DNA of 64,000 nucleotides from Arthrobacter sp. AFG20 (GCF_002892795.1 NZ_PJMC01000006.1:1-64000); one strand, 5' to 3'; shown: positions 17,732 through 25,831, counted from the stretch's first letter. Numbers and translations: made by a program. Notes: generated by a model not told the origin, from the sequence alone.

Positions 17732-17781
17732 GCGCAGCGAGGTTTGGGAGCCGGTGGGGATGCGCAGCGAGGCTGGGGAGC
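17732..17781. repeat. 20-bp direct repeat in the promoter region of the coiled-coil gene
   Basis: GCGCAGCGAGGTTTGGGAGC (17732-17751) and GCGCAGCGAGGCTGGGGAGC (17762-17781) differ at two bases and are 30 bases apart. They end 11 bases before a TAGAGT box (17793-17798) that may drive the 17858 gene. Confidence 0.65.
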
Positions 17782-17857
17782 GCGTTAGGCGCTAGAGTCT
17801 AGAAAACCCCAACGGGGTGCCGGCCAGGAGCCGGATGGGATCAAGCGGAGGTAAAAC

Positions 17858-18595
17858 GTGGCCAAGGCAGCACCGGCGGAACAATTGAAGTTGCTCGAGC
17901 TCCAGGGCCTGGATGCCAGGCTGAAGTCACTGTCCAACCGCCGCCGTGCCCTTGAATCCGATCCGCGGATCACCGATCTTGAAGCCGCCCTCAGCGTTGC
18001 CAACGGTGAGCTGGGCGCCGCGAAACTCGCCGTCCACGACGCCGAAGCGGAACTGAAGCGGGCCGAGGCCGACGTGGAGCAAGTGGCTACCCGGATCGAA
18101 CGGGACGAGGCAAAGCTCAACAGCGGAACCGGCCTCTCCAAGGACCTCGTCGCGCTGCAGAAGGACATTGCTTCGCTCAACAAGCGCCGTTCAGACCTGG
18201 AGGACGTAGAACTCGAGGTCCTCGAGCGGCTGGATGTCCTGCGCGAACGCCAGGCGGCCCAGCAGAGCATCGTGGACGACATCCAGGGTTCATTCGCGGG
18301 GATCCGTGCAGAGCTCGACGCGGCGCTGGCCGAGGTCGCCGCCGAGGAGAACGAGGTGGCAGGCAAGCGGACGGACTTCGCGGGAGGGCTGGACACCGGA
18401 ATGCTGGCTGTTTATGAGAAGACGCTGGCCCGGCGCGGAGTGGGCGCGGCGCGGCTCTTCCACGGCACGTCGGAAGGGTCGGGCATGCAGCTGAGCCCCG
18501 GCGACCTGGCCGAGATCAAGGCCGCCGCCGAGGACGACATCGTGTTCTGCCCGGACTCCGGCTGCATTTTGGTGCGCTCCGCCGAGTGGGTCTGA
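17858..18595 (+). CDS. Coiled-coil protein of the C4-type zinc ribbon family, zinc site degenerate
   Basis: A 245-residue protein. Residues about 5-180 form long coiled coils (heptad-rich, Glu/Lys/Ala), followed by the C-terminal domain of the family seen as Rv2229c in M. tuberculosis. Relatives have two Cys pairs forming a zinc ribbon. Here the first pair is replaced by LFHGTSEGSG, and the second reads CPDSGCILVR instead of the usual CxxC spacing, so zinc binding is doubtful. CGGAGG just upstream supports the start. The cellular role is unknown; it follows the NIF3 gene on the same strand. Confidence 0.85.
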   Translation: MAKAAPAEQLKLLELQGLDARLKSLSNRRRALESDPRITDLEAALSVANGELGAAKLAVHDAEAELKRAEADVEQVATRIERDEAKLNSGTGLSKDLVALQKDIASLNKRRSDLEDVELEVLERLDVLRERQAAQQSIVDDIQGSFAGIRAELDAALAEVAAEENEVAGKRTDFAGGLDTGMLAVYEKTLARRGVGAARLFHGTSEGSGMQLSPGDLAEIKAAAEDDIVFCPDSGCILVRSAEWV

Positions 18596-18621
18596 CCGCC
18601 CAAAACGATACCAATTGTCAG

Positions 18622-19386
18622 CTAGTTGGGCAGGATGATGTTCAGGGCGTGGGCCTTGCGCGCCGTGCCCGGAATAAGTTCGGCTTGCCACTTTTCGGCC
18701 GCGGCCTTCCGCAGCTGCTCCGGGGTTGCCGGGGCCTTGCCCCGCCGCGTCAGGAGGTGCCGGGCCAGTTCGCCCCGGGTGTGCTTGGCGAAGTGGCTGA
18801 CCACCTTGCGCGCGCCGTTCACTTCAGTGAACACGTTGACCGCCACAGTGTCTGCCGGCGGGGGAGTCCACGCGGCGGCGTAAGTGCTGGACCGGCAATC
18901 GACCAGGAGCTGGCCGCCGGCAATTTCGCCCAGGGCGTCGGTTAGCTGCGGTTTCCAGAATGAGGCGAGGCGTCCGACGTCGGGCAGTGCCGTTGACATG
19001 GACAGCCGGTAGGCGGGCACGGAGTCGGCGAACCGGATGGCGCCCCACAACGCAGAGATGACCAGCACCGACTCATCCGCCCGGCGCCGCTGCGCCGGCG
19101 TCATCGACCTGTAGCCCAGGGCGTCGTACAGCACGCCCGAATACACTTGGTGCGCCGGCGCCGCCGGTTCGGCGTGGAGCCGGGTGTTGCGTTCGACGTC
19201 GTCCCTAAGGGAGGCGCCGACGCCCAGCAAGGCGAGGGCGTCCTCGTGCGAACTGACTGTCCCCAGTGCGTCGAGCACCTTGGCGCGGTAGGTGTTCAGC
19301 ACGGGAAAACTCAACGAAGCCCAGTCCATGGCGTCACCGTGGACGGCCGGAGTCTTGCCTTCGGATGGGGGGAGCAGAATCAGCAC
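18622..19386 (-). CDS. yaaA: YaaA family peroxide stress protein
   Basis: A 254-residue member of the YaaA (DUF328) family, which in E. coli limits intracellular iron and DNA damage under peroxide stress and binds DNA. The N-terminal LILLPPSEGKTP is the family signature; SALWGAIRFADSVPAYRLSM and the C-terminal KVVSHFAKHTRGELARHLL follow as expected. The start is a GTG at 19386, set by TAAGAT six bases upstream (leaderless). It converges with the coiled-coil gene across a 26-base gap. Confidence 0.92.
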   Translation of the reverse strand: MLILLPPSEGKTPAVHGDAMDWASLSFPVLNTYRAKVLDALGTVSSHEDALALLGVGASLRDDVERNTRLHAEPAAPAHQVYSGVLYDALGYRSMTPAQRRRADESVLVISALWGAIRFADSVPAYRLSMSTALPDVGRLASFWKPQLTDALGEIAGGQLLVDCRSSTYAAAWTPPPADTVAVNVFTEVNGARKVVSHFAKHTRGELARHLLTRRGKAPATPEQLRKAAAEKWQAELIPGTARKAHALNIILPN

Positions 19387-19392
19387 CGTACG

Positions 19393-19398
19393 ATCTTA
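19393..19398 (-). promoter_or_regulatory. Leaderless -10 box of yaaA
   Basis: TAAGAT on the minus strand, six bases before the GTG at 19386. Confidence 0.55.
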
Positions 19399-19418
19399 CC
19401 GGCCGGCCGCGCTCGGGA

Positions 19419-20306
19419 TTAGTTGAGGTGGCGGCCCAGGAAGTCCAGCACGTCCGGGAGGATCGACCGCCAGTACAGGCCGTCGTGGCCGCCGGGCTGA
19501 AAGCCTCCCTCCACCCGGCCGGGAAGTCCCGAACGGTACTGGCGCACCGTCGGCGCCAGTTCATCCTCACTGCCGCAGTCGATCCGCTTGGAGATCGCTG
19601 CAAGCCGCGGACGGAGCGCGAAAACGTCGTTGGCTGCGAAATCAGCCGGGCCGTCGAAGGCGCCCTGCATCCCGGCTTCGTAGCTGGACCAGACGGCCGG
19701 GCTCATGGCCGCCACGGCGCGAAGTCCGGACACCCTGCCACGCGACGCCAGGAGGAGGGCGCCGAACCCTCCCATCGACGTGCCGAAGAGGCCGACTCTT
19801 CCGAGGTCGAACCCCTGCTCGGCCAGGAACGGCAGAAACTCCAGCACCAGCATTGACTGCGTATCGCTACCGTCGGCGCGGGCATGCCACCAAGAGTCGC
19901 CGCCGTCGACGGCAGCAATCCCGTAGGGCTGGCCGCCGTCGTCCAGATGGCGCTGGAGGGCCTGGTCCGCAACGAGGTCGCGCAGTAATACCTCGCTGCT
20001 GCCGCCCAGCCCATGCAGGAAGACCGCCACCGGCAGCACCTGGTTGGCCTGCTCCGGAAGCGGTACGGCCAGCGACCAGCGCGTGGTGACCGCCGGACGG
20101 AAGCGGGAGACAAATTCGCCAGCCCGGGTCAACACTGTGGAAGGGGGCAATCTGGAAGGGGGCAATGCCGAAGGCGACCCTCCGGACGGGGGACTCGGCG
20201 GGATGGTCGCCGTCGTTGTGGGGCCGGGAACCGGTGGAGGCGGGGCCATGCAGGCTGACGAGCCGGCCGCAGTCAGGCCGGCGGCGATTCCTGCGAGCTG
20301 CAGCAT
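19419..20306 (-). CDS. Secreted alpha/beta-hydrolase (esterase) with interrupted Tat signal
   Basis: Putative exported esterase. The open reading from ATG 20306 gives 295 residues: a hydrophobic stretch MLQLAGIAAGLTAAGSSAC, a Pro/Thr-rich linker, then the hydrolase domain with VFLHGLGGSSE (oxyanion region), nucleophile motif GTSMGGFGA, and the final His in PGGHDGLYW. Upstream in the same frame, ATG 20337 begins MDQPSFPR, then a TGA at 20311-20313, then RMLQLAG. If the TGA were CGA, the reading would be a canonical twin-arginine signal. A -10 box (20344-20349) six bases before ATG 20337 indicates that this is the real transcript start. So the gene is either silenced by a nonsense change, read through, or restarted at 20306 without its Arg residues. 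Confidence 0.75.
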   Translation of the reverse strand: MLQLAGIAAGLTAAGSSACMAPPPPVPGPTTTATIPPSPPSGGSPSALPPSRLPPSTVLTRAGEFVSRFRPAVTTRWSLAVPLPEQANQVLPVAVFLHGLGGSSEVLLRDLVADQALQRHLDDGGQPYGIAAVDGGDSWWHARADGSDTQSMLVLEFLPFLAEQGFDLGRVGLFGTSMGGFGALLLASRGRVSGLRAVAAMSPAVWSSYEAGMQGAFDGPADFAANDVFALRPRLAAISKRIDCGSEDELAPTVRQYRSGLPGRVEGGFQPGGHDGLYWRSILPDVLDFLGRHLN

Positions 20307-20343
20307 GCGTCACCGTGGGAAGGACGGCTGGTCCATGTCCCGA

Positions 20344-20349
20344 TCTTAG
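20344..20349 (-). promoter_or_regulatory. Leaderless -10 box of the esterase gene
   Basis: TAAGAT on the minus strand, then CGGGAC, then ATG at 20337. It marks 20337, not 20306, as the ancestral start. Confidence 0.55.
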
Positions 20350-20403
20350 ACCCCGGAACCGGCGCGTGTCCGGCACCGCAGGAAAGCCCGTAAACTGGAC
20401 TCC

Positions 20404-20797
20404 GGATGGGTTGACCAGGCGGCCGCGCGTCACGCAAGTGGCTCGAGGAACGTCCGGGCTCCACAGGGCAGGGTGGTGGGTAACGCCCACTCGGGGTAAC
20501 CCGCAGGCCAGTGCCACAGAAAACAGACCGCCTGCGTCGCGCCGATTTGAAAGCGGCACGAAGCAGGTAAGGGTGAAACGGCGGTGTAAGAGACCACCAG
20601 CTTCCCGGGTGACCGGGAAGGCTAGGTAAACCCCACCCGGAGCAAGGCCAGACAGGACACGTTTGAGGGCTGCCCGCCTGAGTGTCCGGGTAGGCCGCTG
20701 GAGGGCGCCGGCAACGGCGTTCGTAGATGGATGGCCGCTACTCCCGTGCTGGCAACGGCACGGGAGCACAGAACCCGGCGTATCGGTCAACCCATCC
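20404..20797 (+). ncRNA. rnpB: RNase P RNA (bacterial type A)
   Basis: Catalytic RNA that trims the 5' leader of tRNA precursors. The ends pair perfectly: GGATGGGTTGACC (20404-20416) with GGTCAACCCATCC (20785-20797). Conserved core segments are visible: GAGGAACGTCCGGGCTCCA with CAGGGCAG (CR-I), GGGTAACGCCCA, CCACAGAAAACAGACCGCC, GGTAAGGGTGAAACGG, AGAGACCACCAG, TAAACCCCACC, AGCAAGGCCA, and near the 3' end AGCACAGAACCCGGCGTAT. Length about 394 bases. No obvious internal change. Confidence 0.97.
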
Positions 20798-20822
20798 ATT
20801 TTTCCCCGCGTCTGGAAGGTAG

Positions 20823-21215
20823 ATGCCCGTGCAGTCCTCCTATGACATCGACCCAAGACTGAACGCCGTGCTCGCGCCCATCGTTGGCCCCGGCCGTCAG
20901 GATCCGGATGGAACGATCGAGCTCACCGTCATTGTCGGCGGGACGATAATCTCCGGCTCGGTGGTGAGTGAGGAAGCGTGGTCCAGGCGCCAGAAATCGC
21001 AGGTCACCGCATCTGGCGAGTATGGGGCAGACGTTCCCGAAGACACGCGGGAAGCGAGGACCAACCCGCTCCTGACGGAACAAGTCCAATTCATCCATTT
21101 CCTTGGACCCGTAGTGGTCTCCGGCGGCAACCCCATCCGCCTGAACGCGACGAGGGTGGACCTCCGCAACGTAGCAGCCTGGAGCATTGGCCGCCTCCAG
21201 TACGGAGAGTTGTAA
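20823..21215 (+). CDS. Small conserved protein, GvpU-like
   Basis: A 130-residue soluble protein. The central strand pair ELTVIVGGTIISGSVVSEEAW and the C-terminal FIHFLGPVVVSGGNP to WSIGRLQYGEL resemble, from memory, small proteins annotated as gas vesicle accessory protein GvpU. No gas vesicle gene is present nearby, so the name says little about its role here. GGAAGGT sits just ahead of ATG 20823, and the gene begins 26 bases after the end of rnpB, possibly on the same transcript. Confidence in the gene is good; the family call is tentative. Confidence 0.65.
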   Translation: MPVQSSYDIDPRLNAVLAPIVGPGRQDPDGTIELTVIVGGTIISGSVVSEEAWSRRQKSQVTASGEYGADVPEDTREARTNPLLTEQVQFIHFLGPVVVSGGNPIRLNATRVDLRNVAAWSIGRLQYGEL

Positions 21216-21310
21216 TGCTGCCCGTCCGGTGGTGTGAGTGATTTCACGGGCTCCGGGGCAAAAGAAGCCCTCCGCCCGCCCTAGAATGGATGGTGAACGT
21301 AGAAGTTCTT

Positions 21311-21347
21311 CCGCCGGATCTGCGTTCGCAGCCGGCGGTATTTCTTT
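21311..21347 (+). promoter_or_regulatory. Hairpin with T-rich tail in the gap leader
   Basis: CCGCCGG and CTGCG (21311-21324) pair with CGCAG and CCGGCGG (21327-21338), two-base bulge, followed by TATTTCTTT. It lies between a possible -10 box (TAGAAT, 21282-21287) and the GTG at 21471, so it could terminate or attenuate transcription into the gene. The 255-base gap 21216-21470 holds nothing else recognisable. Confidence 0.45.
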
Positions 21348-21470
21348 GCACGTCCAACGGCATCCGGGGCGGACCGAAACCCTGCCGGTGCCAGCATGCC
21401 CTGGATAACTTCCAGTGGCCGCCATCCGGTTTACGAGGACGTAGCCGGTTGAACCAAGGAAGGTAGTTCT

Positions 21471-22964
21471 GTGAGCCAGACGTCAGATTCTTGTCTTGAT
21501 ACGTGGATGAGCCGTGAGGCGCTCGCCGAGGCCATGATCCCGGTTATCGGCCGGCTGTACCGTGAAAACAACGTGGTTACCTCCATCCACGGCCGCAGCC
21601 TGATCAACAAGTCCACCATGAACATCCTGAAGGCGCACCGTTTTGCGCGCCGGATGAGCAAGGATGAGCTGCTCCTCGAGGAGACGGCCCCGCTGCTGAA
21701 CACGCTGGCACAGCTGGACCTGGGTGCCGCTGCCATCGACATTGCCCGCCTGAACCAGAAGTTCAAGTCCGACGGCGGGGACCTGACTTTGGAGGAATTC
21801 CTCCGCGCCGAACTTGCTGAGATCGTGGGTAAGCGGGGCGGCGACGACCGCACCAGCACCGACGTCGTGCTTTACGGCTTCGGCCGCATCGGCCGCCTGC
21901 TGGCGCGCCTCCTGATCGAAAAGGCGGGCGGCGGCCACGGCCTGCGCCTGCGCGCCATCGTGGTCCGGCGCGGGTCCGACAACGACCTGACCAAGCGGGC
22001 CAGCCTGCTGCGACGCGACTCCGTGCACGGCTCCTTCGAAGGAACCATCCGGGTGGACACCGACGCCAACACCATCACGGCAAACGGCGTCCAGATCCAG
22101 GTTATCTACTCGGACAACCCGGCCACCATCGACTACACGGCCTACGGCATCAACAACGCCCTGGTGGTGGACAACACCGGCCGCTGGCGCGATGCCGAAG
22201 GCCTCGGCCAGCACCTGCTGAGCAAGGGCGTTGCCCGTGTCCTGCTTACCGCACCGGGCAAGGGCGAGCTGAAGAACATCGTGCACGGCATCAACCACCG
22301 CGACATCAGCGCTTCCGACCCGATCGTGTCGGCAGCCTCCTGCACCACCAACGCCATCACCCCGGTGCTGAAGGCCCTCAACGACAAGTACGGCGTGGTC
22401 CACGGCCACGTGGAAACCGTCCACTCGTTCACGAACGACCAGAACCTGATCGACAACTTCCACAAGGGTGACCGCCGCGGACGTTCCGCCGCGCTGAACA
22501 TGGTGATCACCGAGACGGGCGCCGCCAAGGCCGTGGCCAAGGCGCTCCCCGAACTGCTCGGCAAACTCACCGGCAGCTCCATCCGGGTCCCCACCCCGGA
22601 TGTTTCCCTGGCCATCCTGAACCTCAGCCTGTCAAACGGCACCACCAAGGACGAGGTCAACGACTACCTGCGCGAGATGTCGCTGCACTCGGACCTGCGC
22701 AAGCAGATCGACTACATCGACTCGCCCGAGGTTGTCTCCACCGACTTCGTCGGCTCCCGCCGTGCCGGCATCGTCGATGGCCTCGCCACCATCGCCAACG
22801 ACAAGAATCTGGTTGTCTACGTCTGGTACGACAACGAGTTCGGCTACAGCTGCCAGGTGGTCCGCGTCATGGAGGAAATGGCCGGGGTCAACCCGCCGAC
22901 CTTCCCGGCCAAGGACTCTGAAAAGGACGCCGCCCCGGTCCTGGCCGTGGCCGCCTCGGTCTAA
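21471..22964 (+). CDS. gapB: Glyceraldehyde-3-phosphate dehydrogenase, long form
   Basis: A 497-residue GAPDH with an N-terminal extension of about 125 residues (MSREALAEAMIPVIGRLY, heavily helical), longer than the usual 330-340 residue enzyme. The core starts at VVLYGFGRIGRLLARLL; the catalytic Cys291 is in SAASCTTNAITPVLK, and the C-terminal VWYDNEFGYSCQVVRVME motif is intact. In Corynebacterium glutamicum a similar long GapB serves gluconeogenesis with NADP; I infer the same here. GTG 21471 is preceded by AAGGAAGGT. A long 5' leader with a terminator-like hairpin suggests regulation. Confidence 0.93.
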   Translation: MSQTSDSCLDTWMSREALAEAMIPVIGRLYRENNVVTSIHGRSLINKSTMNILKAHRFARRMSKDELLLEETAPLLNTLAQLDLGAAAIDIARLNQKFKSDGGDLTLEEFLRAELAEIVGKRGGDDRTSTDVVLYGFGRIGRLLARLLIEKAGGGHGLRLRAIVVRRGSDNDLTKRASLLRRDSVHGSFEGTIRVDTDANTITANGVQIQVIYSDNPATIDYTAYGINNALVVDNTGRWRDAEGLGQHLLSKGVARVLLTAPGKGELKNIVHGINHRDISASDPIVSAASCTTNAITPVLKALNDKYGVVHGHVETVHSFTNDQNLIDNFHKGDRRGRSAALNMVITETGAAKAVAKALPELLGKLTGSSIRVPTPDVSLAILNLSLSNGTTKDEVNDYLREMSLHSDLRKQIDYIDSPEVVSTDFVGSRRAGIVDGLATIANDKNLVVYVWYDNEFGYSCQVVRVMEEMAGVNPPTFPAKDSEKDAAPVLAVAASV

Positions 22965-22976
22965 CCGAAGCGTTCC

Positions 22977-23014
22977 GTCAGCCCCGCCGTGCAGCACTTG
23001 CCGGCGGGGCTGAC
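22977..23014 (+). terminator. Hairpin after gapB
   Basis: GTCAGCCCCGCCG (22977-22989) pairs with CGGCGGGGCTGAC (23002-23014), perfect 13-bp stem, 12-base loop, no T-run. Confidence 0.75.
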
Positions 23015-23079
23015 CCATTCCCGGGAACTTCCCGGGTAATTCTCTGGAATCGGGCGGAAATCGGGCACAAACTTGTGTC

Positions 23080-23289
23080 ATGGAACAGAACCCGACACTC
23101 CAGCATGAGACAACCCTGGAACACGCCCTCGATGTTGCCAAGGCCAACCAGAAAGAGGCCCAAAGGCTTCTGGACGAGGCACGCACATCACATGCGGCAG
23201 GGGAAATAGGCGACGACAGGGTGGCTCAGCTGCAGCGGCTCCTCGATCTAGCCAACACCGATCTTCATCGGGTCATGCGCGAGCAGTAG
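23080..23289 (+). CDS. Small helical protein, unknown
   Basis: A 69-residue product, MEQNPTLQHETTLEHALD at the start, with heptad-like Leu spacing (LLDEARTSH, LQRLLDLANTDLHRVM) suggesting one or two helices or a coiled coil. No Cys, no signal, no membrane segment. It has no clear ribosome site and only a weak upstream -10 match, so expression is uncertain. Codon pattern looks coding. It stands between the gapB hairpin and the HNH nuclease gene. I do not recognise the family. Confidence 0.5.
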   Translation: MEQNPTLQHETTLEHALDVAKANQKEAQRLLDEARTSHAAGEIGDDRVAQLQRLLDLANTDLHRVMREQ

Positions 23290-23419
23290 GCGACCCGCCC
23301 TCCACAGGGCACCTGTCCTCCACACTGTGGATACCCTCACAGCGGCGGGTGGTTTCGCCTAGGCTCCTGGATGTGTACCCATATCCTGCCCGAGATGCCC
23401 GGCACCCCGGGGCGCCACT

Positions 23420-24217
23420 GTGAGCGTCAGCTGGGCCAGCTATCGGCGTGCCCGCCGCCGCTCCCGGCAAGCCTGGGCGGTGCTCGGTGCCGCAGCGGTA
23501 TCGGCGGTCGCCGTCACCGTGTGGTTTTTTGCGGCGGGCCAGTTCATTGCCGCGGAGCCTGCCGTGTCCGGACCCAGCGAGGCGCCGGTGTTCGATGCCG
23601 CCTGGATGAAGCCCGTGACGCCCCCGTACCCGGTGCCGCCGGGCAACGCCGCCGCTGCACTGGAAACCCTGGCCGTGAAGGGCCGGGCATCCGGGAGCGA
23701 CTATGACCGGGCCGCCTTCGGCCAGGCCTGGCAGGATGCCGACCACAACGGCTGCGACACGCGCAACGACATCCTGCGCCGGGACCTTCACGACGTTGAG
23801 TTCACCAAGGGGTCAAAGTGCAAGGTTGCCGCCGGCGCGATGCAGGAGCCGTACGTGGGGCTGGTAATCAGGTTCGTCCGTGGCGCGGACTCCAGCAAGG
23901 ACGTGCAGATCGACCACGTCGTCGCGCTGGGCGACGCCTGGCAAAAGGGGGCCCAGCAACTGACGACGCAACAGCGCCAGAACCTTGCCAACGACCCGGT
24001 CAACCTCATTGCCGCGGACGGTGACGCCAACCAGGAGAAAAGTGCGTCGGACGCCGCAACCTGGCTGCCGGAGAACAAGGCCCTTCGGTGCCACTACGTG
24101 GCGCGGCAGATCTCGGTGAAGGCAGCGTACGGCCTCTGGGTGACTCAGCCGGAAAAGGACGCCATGGCCCGCGTGCTGGATTCATGCCCGCAGCAGCAGA
24201 CGGTGGTGCCCCGGTAG
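23420..24217 (+). CDS. HNH nuclease family protein (DUF1524), membrane-anchored or secreted
   Basis: A 265-residue protein. A basic N-terminus (YRRARRRSRQ) leads into one hydrophobic segment (about residues 18-45), then a Pro-rich linker and the DUF1524 HNH domain. Motifs are NGCDTRNDIL (near 113), QIDHVVALGDAWQKGA (HNH His near 168) and NLIAADGDANQEKSASDAATWLP. Such proteins are common in actinobacteria as predicted extracellular nucleases; the domain is shared with GmrSD restriction enzymes, but no restriction partner is nearby. The GTG at 23420 has no strong ribosome site, and no in-frame start was found between it and 23371. Confidence 0.85.
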   Translation: MSVSWASYRRARRRSRQAWAVLGAAAVSAVAVTVWFFAAGQFIAAEPAVSGPSEAPVFDAAWMKPVTPPYPVPPGNAAAALETLAVKGRASGSDYDRAAFGQAWQDADHNGCDTRNDILRRDLHDVEFTKGSKCKVAAGAMQEPYVGLVIRFVRGADSSKDVQIDHVVALGDAWQKGAQQLTTQQRQNLANDPVNLIAADGDANQEKSASDAATWLPENKALRCHYVARQISVKAAYGLWVTQPEKDAMARVLDSCPQQQTVVPR

Positions 24218-24246
24218 GGCCGCAGCGGCAGAAAACAGGGGTGGTG

Positions 24247-24819
24247 TCAGTGGCCGAACGGGTCAGGGTCCACGCCCGGCATCCAGGTCAGGCCCGGGAC
24301 GCCCCAGCCGCTCTTCTTGGCCTGCTTCATAGCCTTGCGGGCATACCTGTCGAGGAGGCGGTTGACGTACAGCTTGCCGTCCAGGTGGTCGTATTCGTGC
24401 TGGATGATGCGGGCGAACCAGCCGGTGGCTTCGAAGTCCACCGGATTTCCGAGCCCGTCAAAGCCCTGGACGCGCACCCACTCGGCGCGCTTGAGCGGAT
24501 ACTGCTCGCCTGGGAAGGAAAGGCAGCCCTCCACTTCCTCGTCCGGATCCGGCAGCGCCCCGGACACCTTGGAGAGGGTCAGTACAGGATTGACCACGAC
24601 GCCGGCCGGGGGAGCGCCGTCCTCGTTCTCGTACTTGTACACGAAGATGCGCTTGCCCACGCCGATCTGCGGCGCGGCCAGGCCGACGCCGTTCGCCTTG
24701 TCGTTGGTTTCGAACATGTCGGCAATCAGCTGGCGAAGCCCGTCGTCGAACTCCTCCACTTCAGCAGCCCGGCGGTGCAGCACCGGCTCGCCCCAGATGG
24801 TGATGGGCAGAACGGTCAT
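24247..24819 (-). CDS. def: Peptide deformylase
   Basis: Removes the formyl group from the N-terminal Met of new proteins; Fe/Zn metalloprotease of 190 residues. All three motifs are present: GVGLAAPQIG, EGCLSFPGEQ (metal Cys) and HEYDHLDG (metal His and catalytic Glu). ATG 24819 is chosen because GAAGGAT lies just upstream and MTVLPITIWGEPVLH is the normal N-terminus; the reading can be extended to 24873 without support. A terminator and tRNA-His lie upstream on the same strand. Confidence 0.96.
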   Translation of the reverse strand: MTVLPITIWGEPVLHRRAAEVEEFDDGLRQLIADMFETNDKANGVGLAAPQIGVGKRIFVYKYENEDGAPPAGVVVNPVLTLSKVSGALPDPDEEVEGCLSFPGEQYPLKRAEWVRVQGFDGLGNPVDFEATGWFARIIQHEYDHLDGKLYVNRLLDRYARKAMKQAKKSGWGVPGLTWMPGVDPDPFGH

Positions 24820-24875
24820 GTGAGGGAATCCTTCGACGCTTTGCCGGAGTGGAACCGGCAGTGGTGAAAACAAGC

Positions 24876-24907
24876 AAAGGCCGCACCGGTAAACCGGTAC
24901 GGCCTTT
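24876..24907 (-). terminator. Terminator after tRNA-His
   Basis: AAAGGCCG and CCGGT (24876-24890) pair with ACCGG and CGGCCTTT (24893-24907). Read on the minus strand it ends in TTTGCTTGTTTTC, so it stops transcription from tRNA-His before def. Confidence 0.8.
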
Positions 24908-24943
24908 GCTGCTGGCCGGCAAGAAACTGCCGTCCTCGGTGAG

Positions 24944-25016
24944 GGTGAGCGACGGGGGTTGAACCCGCGACCTCCTGGACCACAACCAGGCGCTCTGCCA
25001 ACTGAGCTACGCCCAC
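24944..25016 (-). tRNA. tRNA-His (anticodon GTG)
   Basis: Cloverleaf on the minus strand: acceptor GTGGGCG with CGCTCAC, anticodon stem CCTGG/CCAGG with loop TTGTGGT (anticodon GTG), T-arm with GGTTCAACC. The discriminator is C and the base before position 1 is G (25017), the G(-1)-C73 pair that marks tRNA-His. CCA is not encoded. Confidence 0.97.
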
Positions 25017-25147
25017 CATGTGCCCTGCGGACTGTCCGGTTTCCCGGCCGTCCGAACTGGCAACGACAAATAGCTTACCTGCTGTTTGGGGATGCTTTTG
25101 CCACTTTTGGCTGTTTCGGCAAAATTTCCCCCCAAACGTGGCGCAGA

Positions 25148-25819
25148 TTACTTTCCGGACTGCTGTGCTGCGGGCGGCAGGACGCTTTCCGGGGCCTGCT
25201 GGTCGACGGCGGAGGGCGACGCCGAGATGCGCTTGGAGATCTTCTGGGCGGTGGCACTGTCCGGTCCCGGGGCGGGCACGAAGACGGCTTCCCGGTAGTA
25301 CCGGAGTTCGTCAATGGAATCCTTGATGTCCCCGAGGGCGCGGTGGCCACCGAGCTTCGCCGGCGCCTGGAAGTAGGCGCGCGCATACCAGCGCCGGGCC
25401 AGTTCCTTGATGGTGCTGACGTCGATGATCCGGTAGTGCAGGTGCTCCACCACGGAGGGCATGTCCCTGGCCAGGAAGACCCGGTCCGTTCCCACCGAGT
25501 TGCCCGCGAGGGGCGCCTTGCGGGGGTCCGGCACCCACTTGCGGATGTAGTCCAGCACCAGGGCTTCGGCCTCGGCCATGGTTTTGCCGGCCGGAAGCTC
25601 GTTCAGCAGGCCTGACCGGGTGTGCATGTCCCGGACGAAGTCGTTCATCTGGGCGAGGGCGGCGTCGTCCGGTTTGATCACCACGTCCACCCCGTCGCCG
25701 AGGATGTTGAGCTTGGAATCGGTCACCAGGGCCGCGACCTCGATCAGGGCGTCGTTGACGCTGTCGAGGCCGGTCATTTCGCAGTCGATCCAGACGATGC
25801 GTTCGTTAGTAATAGGCAC
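25148..25819 (-). CDS. orn: Oligoribonuclease
   Basis: 3'-5' exonuclease degrading 2-5 nucleotide RNAs and pGpG, 223 residues. The DEDDh motifs are [23 protein letters not shown], and [17 protein letters not shown] Ser/Pro/Gln-rich C-terminal tail of about 35 residues extends beyond the usual E. coli length. The start is a GTG at 25819, six bases after a TAGGCT box, so the gene is leaderless. It is divergent from the mannosyltransferase unit. Confidence 0.96.
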   Translation of the reverse strand: MPITNERIVWIDCEMTGLDSVNDALIEVAALVTDSKLNILGDGVDVVIKPDDAALAQMNDFVRDMHTRSGLLNELPAGKTMAEAEALVLDYIRKWVPDPRKAPLAGNSVGTDRVFLARDMPSVVEHLHYRIIDVSTIKELARRWYARAYFQAPAKLGGHRALGDIKDSIDELRYYREAVFVPAPGPDSATAQKISKRISASPSAVDQQAPESVLPPAAQQSGK

Positions 25820-25825
25820 CCGTTC

Positions 25826-25831
25826 AGCCTA
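25826..25831 (-). promoter_or_regulatory. Leaderless -10 box of orn
   Basis: TAGGCT on the minus strand, then GAACGG, then GTG at 25819. Confidence 0.55.

Noticed and set aside
23371..23706. ATG five bases after a TAGGCT box, out of frame with the HNH nuclease gene
   Set aside because: The frame shows no coding character and conflicts with the DUF1524 reading; a frameshift cannot be shown.
23420..24217. HNH protein as part of a GmrSD-like restriction system
   Set aside because: The protein has a membrane anchor and no DUF262 partner or methylase is nearby.
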